DNA of 64,000 nucleotides from Pohlia nutans (taxonomy: Eukaryota; Streptophyta; Bryopsida; Bryales; Mniaceae), in the NCBI GenBank assembly GCA_022496805.1, contig CM040088.1, positions 868,001-932,000 of the forward strand. Reading direction: 5' to 3'. Within the stretch, counting starts at the first letter, position 1. Each line of letters opens with the position of its first letter. A model generated the notes under the pieces. That model had not been told where the DNA came from, did not search any database, and saw only the letters and a list, made by a program, of their open reading frames with translations. Positions 59,901-64,000 of this stretch are shown here, piece after piece. The translations under genes and the position numbers were made by a program.

Positions 59901-62900
59901 GGTGCTTGGGAGTTTGTATCAATCAGTCTACACACTTAGCCACACAAACGTCCAAACCATTATCATAGATATGCCAAAGCAAGAAAGCGATTCGGCATTG
60001 GAATATGTCTAGAAATTGACTAGAAATGAAAATCGGGAAAAATAGGACACACCTGCACTTCGTCGAAACACAGAACACTGGCACCACCTTCACTATCGTC
60101 ACTGTTTGAGCAAAGAAGCTCATCTGCAACTGCGTTCAATATCGCACTTTCTGATTGTTGCTCAGCTTCAAACCGTTCAGCAGCCTCCAGCCATTCTTTG
60201 GTAGCATCCTCTAAAGATGGTGCGGAAATTTTCTCAAACGCGTTATTATCGTTCTGGTTCGACTTGGACCATGGTTTTTGCCTTGCTTGTCTCCATAGCA
60301 TATGCATCCGGTAATGAACTTCCAGCATCGCCTGATGAAAGACAGAACATTTTCGTTACCATGAGAGGCATTCATACTGTTCCCAGCTCTTGAACGGGTC
60401 TAATAGAGTAGACCCTCACACCAAAATATGAGAAATGTGGAATGCGTCCACAGTTGAAATCCGACTTAACCTGAGTTTTGTACTCCCTCCGTCCCAAAGT
60501 TATTGTCATGTTCGAAAGTCTTGTTTGAAAGTGCTTTTTTAAGTAGGTCAAAAAAATACTTCCTTGTGGCTAATTTTATTTAGGTTGCAATGAACACATG
60601 TGCAATGTTCTTCAATCATTCTAGTGACATAATTTGGAACCTTTTTTTATCATGTTTCTTACAATATGATCAATGAAATTGGCTCAAAGAAATACCAAGC
60701 AAACAAGTTGGACAATAACTTTGGGACGGAGGGAGTAATAAGCACAGAGCAGCACTACAAACCAGCGATCATATGAAAGTATGCATCAAAGGGAAACAGC
60801 ATAAAATGGTGTTCACTCACGGCATGAAAGTGCATTCTGCGTCTGTACGGAACAACCCCCTCTGCTGACTTGTAAAACAAGTCCATGAGTAGCGTCTTAC
60901 CTGCAAGACATGTATTGAAAAAATCAACAACAGTTATTGTCAAAAACGAGGGTAGGACAACCTAAACCACGTGCGTTAAAATAAAATCTAATACTAGGTA
61001 ACAAAAATATAAATATTTGTTAAAAAATTATCATTTTTTTTTCACCCGTAGATTTATATTATACTTATATCACACCGAAAAGACAAGACCAAATTTGTCA
61101 ATTTTTATTTTCTACAGAATTTACCAAAAACTAGAACATTTTCTGGGACAGCCTCAACCAGAGGAAAAGAACACTCACCGCAACCAACATTGCCATACAA
61201 GTATACACCTTGTGGAGCTGTAGGTCCACGTGGCCGCCGTCCCACTATAGAGTCCAGTTTCTTCTCCCGTTCTATGCGAGCCACCATGAATCCTGAACCT
61301 GGTTCCACAGAAATATTTTTTGTCTTTCTGAATAATCCGCACACACCCGTCCCACAGTCAATCCGGAATCCAAATCCTATATTGCAGACTGATAAGGCCA
61401 GGATGGACCTCTGTCATGCCAACGATTTTAATAGTTTAATCATTTTTTTCTTGCTGGCTGGGATATGCAAAGCCAAAGATGCACGTAAAATTTCCACTTT
61501 CCACAAGAACAGAGTAAGTCCAGTGTAACCAAGGCTAGTAAGAGGAGAAAAGCTGAGAAACAAAAGCAATTAATGGTTCAATATCATCTCAGGAGAGAGA
61601 TGATACGATAATCACAATCTACGTATTTCGCAATTTTTTTGTTAAATACACTAGAATTCAATGGTTTAACCCTTAAACGACATGTACTATCCTGATACCA
61701 CACCCAAAATCTATTTTAAATTCCATTTTAAGCATGAATCTGTTTTTAATTTACTTTGGCTCTATTCTAAAGAAGTATAGATCTCTCTAAGATGCTCGGT
61801 TTGGCATTTAAAAAACACCATTTGATGCAATGGAGTAGAAGTTATGAGCAAGATTCTCCCAAAGTAAAACCAAGCCCGTGGGGCTGGCATTTTCGTTTAA
61901 CCCCTAACCGCCCAACCATGCATATTTTGCTTGATGTACAGATTTCATCCGCAATTTCTCATCCGTCATGATTTTTTTGTAGTGTGATTTTTTTACTGAT
62001 TTTTTTATGGGAAGTTAGCTTCATGTATGTGTGATCCGATCGAAAAAGAAACAATTTCTGAAAAAATTATGCCTCATTTCGTGTTGCAGTGTTTCACCCA
62101 AAAGTTTGAAGATTTTAGTCTAAAAGTGTTCTTGAAAAAATAAACTCATAAAATCAAGCATCCAAAAAATCTCCAAAAATCACTACACATAGAGTACTAT
62201 ATTATAAGCCATCGCAACAAATTTCATCCCCATATTGTCAATATCTTATTCGTAATCAAATTACAAAATAATTTTTTATTTTATGTTTCAAAAATTATAG
62301 AAAAATATTAGTGATAGCAATCAAAGATCTAACCGTATAGATTGAATCTAAATTTCAAAATGTATAACTTTTGTTTGTACATCAAGTTTCAAGTTTCAAA
62401 TATTCATGTTAGTTGCATTTTATAACACATCTTTGCAAAACTGCCCAAATTGGACATAGGTGAGGACGTTTAGGGGTTAAGGGTTAAAAGGCTTTAATGC
62501 CGAAAGCTCTAACGCTATGTGTTTTTTTACATTACTGTTTTCTTCATGCTTTTTGATAAACTATCAATGTTGATTAATTCACTTACCTAGAAAACCAGCG
62601 GGAGAGCCGGTTTTTTCCCTGCGCTTCTATGTTTCCAATTCGTCGCCGTGCTTCAGTCGCGGCTTCCTCTTGCATCAGCTTCTCTCTCATTTCCTTTCGT
62701 TTTACTTCCCACTTCCTCAGCTCCACCTTCATGCCATTCAACAGAGATTTTGAGATCCAAAACTCGACCAATAATTAAGGATTGATGATTTCATTACTAC
62801 CTATCAGTACCTACTCAAACATTACTTGGTATTTCTCCTTCTGAAATAACATCCAGTCTAATCCTTATAATCACCGCTTTAGTATTTAGAATATCCTCGA

Positions 62901-63499
62901 AACACGAAAAGGACGAAAGTATGCACAACACTCAGGGAGATATCAACAGGCAAAAACCCTAAACCATGAATTATGTCGAATTTCTTTAGAGTATTGTCAA
63001 ATGGAAAACAAAACACAAACAATCAATCGTTGAGCAATTGTTTTATACTTGATAGTCTTTCATGTGGCGATTGTGTTGTTTCATCTTGACAAGAAGGTGA
63101 TCCAAAGCCTCCGCCACACTCTCTTGCCGTGCATCGTGATGCAAAGAGCCTCGGGCAACCATGCTTCTGTACATCTCCAGCGGGCCAGGCTCTGGCTCTG
63201 CAATTATGTTTTTCCACCCGACATACATTGCATCAGTGAGGAGCAATTCAAAACCCTAAACATTTCCATTGGGTTTTGGTTTCCAATTGGCCTACTCGTA
63301 AAGCCCCGGGGACATGAAACAAGTGCAATGTTGAAGTGAATACATACATACCCTGAGGCAACGACGACGACACGAGAGCGCGCAATTGGTGCAGGCAGGG
63401 CAACGGCGGAATTATTCTCATGTCCCCCCCGGGAATTCGATGCAGCAGCAGGGACGCCGAGAAACGGCACCATTGCATCATCGTGGATTGTGCACGCAT
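56970..63499 (-). CDS. AFG1L: AFG1-like AAA+ ATPase, mitochondrial, 14 exons, intact
   Basis: Exons (high to low): 63499-63352, 63197-63049, 62762-62587, 61327-61179, 60900-60821, 60331-60053, 59774-59664, 59188-59072, 58836-58694, 58445-58379, 58271-58179, 57969-57842, 57689-57536, 57083-56970. All have GT/AG borders; the sum is 1908 bases, 635 residues plus stop, with consistent phases. The N terminus is Arg-rich with one acidic residue in its first 49, fitting a mitochondrial presequence. GPLEMYRSMVARG opens the AFG1 domain. Walker A GNVGCGKT (203-210) spans an intron; Walker B is VLCFDE (320-325); sensor region ATSNRAP is 353-359. Later blocks DYRRVMATPL, GVARFTFEQ, ADYIALAQHYHTVFI and ARRFITLVDELYNHHC are typical. 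Family members act in mitochondrial protein quality control. Confidence 0.95.
57135..57385. mobile_element. Stowaway MITE in AFG1-like intron 13
   Basis: CTCCCTCCGTCCCAAAGTTA and its inverse end a 251-bp element flanked by TA (57133-57134 and 57386-57387), the classic Stowaway (Tc1/mariner) structure. Almost identical to the two copies below. Confidence 0.93.
59355..59605. mobile_element. Stowaway MITE in AFG1-like intron 7
   Basis: 251 bp with TA on both sides and only a few differences from 57135-57385. The 14 bases after the right end (TATTCACTATTCAT) are shared with that copy. Confidence 0.93.
60483..60735. mobile_element. Stowaway MITE in AFG1-like intron 5
   Basis: 253 bp with TA targets at 60481-60482 and 60736-60737. 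It differs from the other two by a handful of changes, including a TG insertion in AACACATGTGCAATG. Confidence 0.93.
61666..62487. mobile_element. 242-bp piggyBac-like MITE (copy K), split by copy L, in AFG1-like intron 3
   Basis: Left part 61666-61900 and right part GGGTTAA 62481-62487 together equal the 242 bp of copy H, with matching sequence throughout. The break falls at the TTAA inside its own terminal CGTTTAAGGGTTAA. Confidence 0.8.
61897..62480. mobile_element. piggyBac-like MITE (copy L) nested in copy K
   Basis: TTAA at 61897-61900 and 62477-62480. The termini read inward are CCCCTAACCGCCCAACC and CCCCTAAACGTCCTCACC. The 584-bp body matches copies A and B. It inserted in a TTAA 7 bp from the end of copy K and duplicated it. 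Confidence 0.85.
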
Positions 63500-63898
63500 G
63501 ACTTGCTTTGCTTCAATTCAATTCAATTGAAAGGAATCAGTGCACGCAAGCAAGCAATCGAGCGATTGATTGATGCTGCCGATTGATTGATGCAGCAGTA
63601 CTCCCTTACACTAAACTAAACTAGTCTGTGACTGCTCTGTTCTGGTGTTGTCTTGCTATGAATGACTAACTTAACTTACGGTAGAGTAGTACTGCCTGCC
63701 GTGAGGGCTGCAGGCAACTTTCCGGGCGATTACTGTACTGTAGTTGTTCGTGGGTCTTCTTCAAATCATTCATTCATTCCTTCATTCATTCTGCCTGCAA
63801 TGGAGTCCGTCGTGATCAATGCCAGTGAGGATGGATCGTGAGGCTCCCCTGTCGCCACAAGGCCCACAAGGCCTAAACCCTCCCACTCAGGGCCTGTT
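63500..63898 (-). promoter_or_regulatory. 5' flank of the AFG1-like gene
   Basis: Contains tetranucleotide runs (AATTC, GATT, CATT). About 360-380 bp before the ATG are GGCCCA (63861-63866, site II in the other orientation) and TAAACCCT (63874-63881, telo-box-like). This pair is known from promoters of plant nuclear genes for mitochondrial and growth functions. The transcription start is not visible, so the regulatory role is inferred. Confidence 0.3.
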
Positions 63899-64000
63899 TA
63901 CATAACCGGTTGTTGACTTTTCAATGTTGATGTGGCTCCATCCCATTGGCAACCCGTCACCATCACCATCACAAGTTGCAACTCATAACCTTCTCTCCTT
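63899..64000. mobile_element. MITE with TACATAACCGGTTGTT end, cut by the window end
   Basis: Matches the left ~100 bp of 20498-20672 with a few substitutions. The right terminus lies beyond the window. Confidence 0.7.

Noticed and set aside
57591..63586. Plus-strand open frames across the AFG1-like gene
   Set aside because: They are antisense shadows of well-supported minus-strand exons.

Overview
The window looks like nuclear DNA of a land plant. It is AT-rich, its genes have short spliced introns, and it carries plant-type CACTA genes (TNP2 and a Transposase_24-like protein), a plant L1-type LINE and Stowaway MITEs. I cannot place the clade. It holds one clearly intact host gene, one host-type gene with a single nonsense codon, and a dense pile of nested transposons.

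Layout. 1-3485: a 5'-truncated LINE tail with target duplication, then TTAA-flanked elements and a hairpin MITE. 3861-11606: an L1-type LINE on the minus strand, bounded by an 11-bp target duplication; it carries a non-autonomous CACTA element (7375-9617) where its endonuclease domain should be. 11618-22767: no genes; PIF/Harbinger-like MITEs, diverged repeats, further TTAA elements and a possible tRNA-like SINE head.

22768-47369: one 24.6-kb CACTA transposon with CACTACAAG ends and a TTT target duplication. It carries a broken TNP2-type transposase gene (minus strand) and a divergent, broken TNPA-like/Transposase_24 gene (plus strand). Inside it are two copies of the small CACTA family (36441-39679, target TCA; 43172-45147, target AAA) and a 1.3-kb foldback element with long near-identical arms.

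47370-56969: more TTAA elements, an intronless phosphoglycerate-mutase-like gene broken by one in-frame TGA (50939-52120), Tc1/mariner transposase debris, and a long-TIR Tc1-like element nested in a TTAA element. 56970-63499: a complete 14-exon AFG1-like mitochondrial AAA+ ATPase gene (minus strand; 1908 coding bases, 635 residues, all splice phases consistent). Three of its introns each hold one Stowaway MITE and a fourth holds two nested TTAA elements.

The observation I rate highest is a family of ten or more non-autonomous elements with TTAA targets and termini reading CCCCTAAA or CCCTTAAA inward. This is the hallmark of the piggyBac superfamily. Two copies have internal proof of insertion: one sits in a small CACTA whose sister copies keep the empty TTAA, and one sits inside the terminal sequence of another member. 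No piggyBac transposase is encoded in the window.
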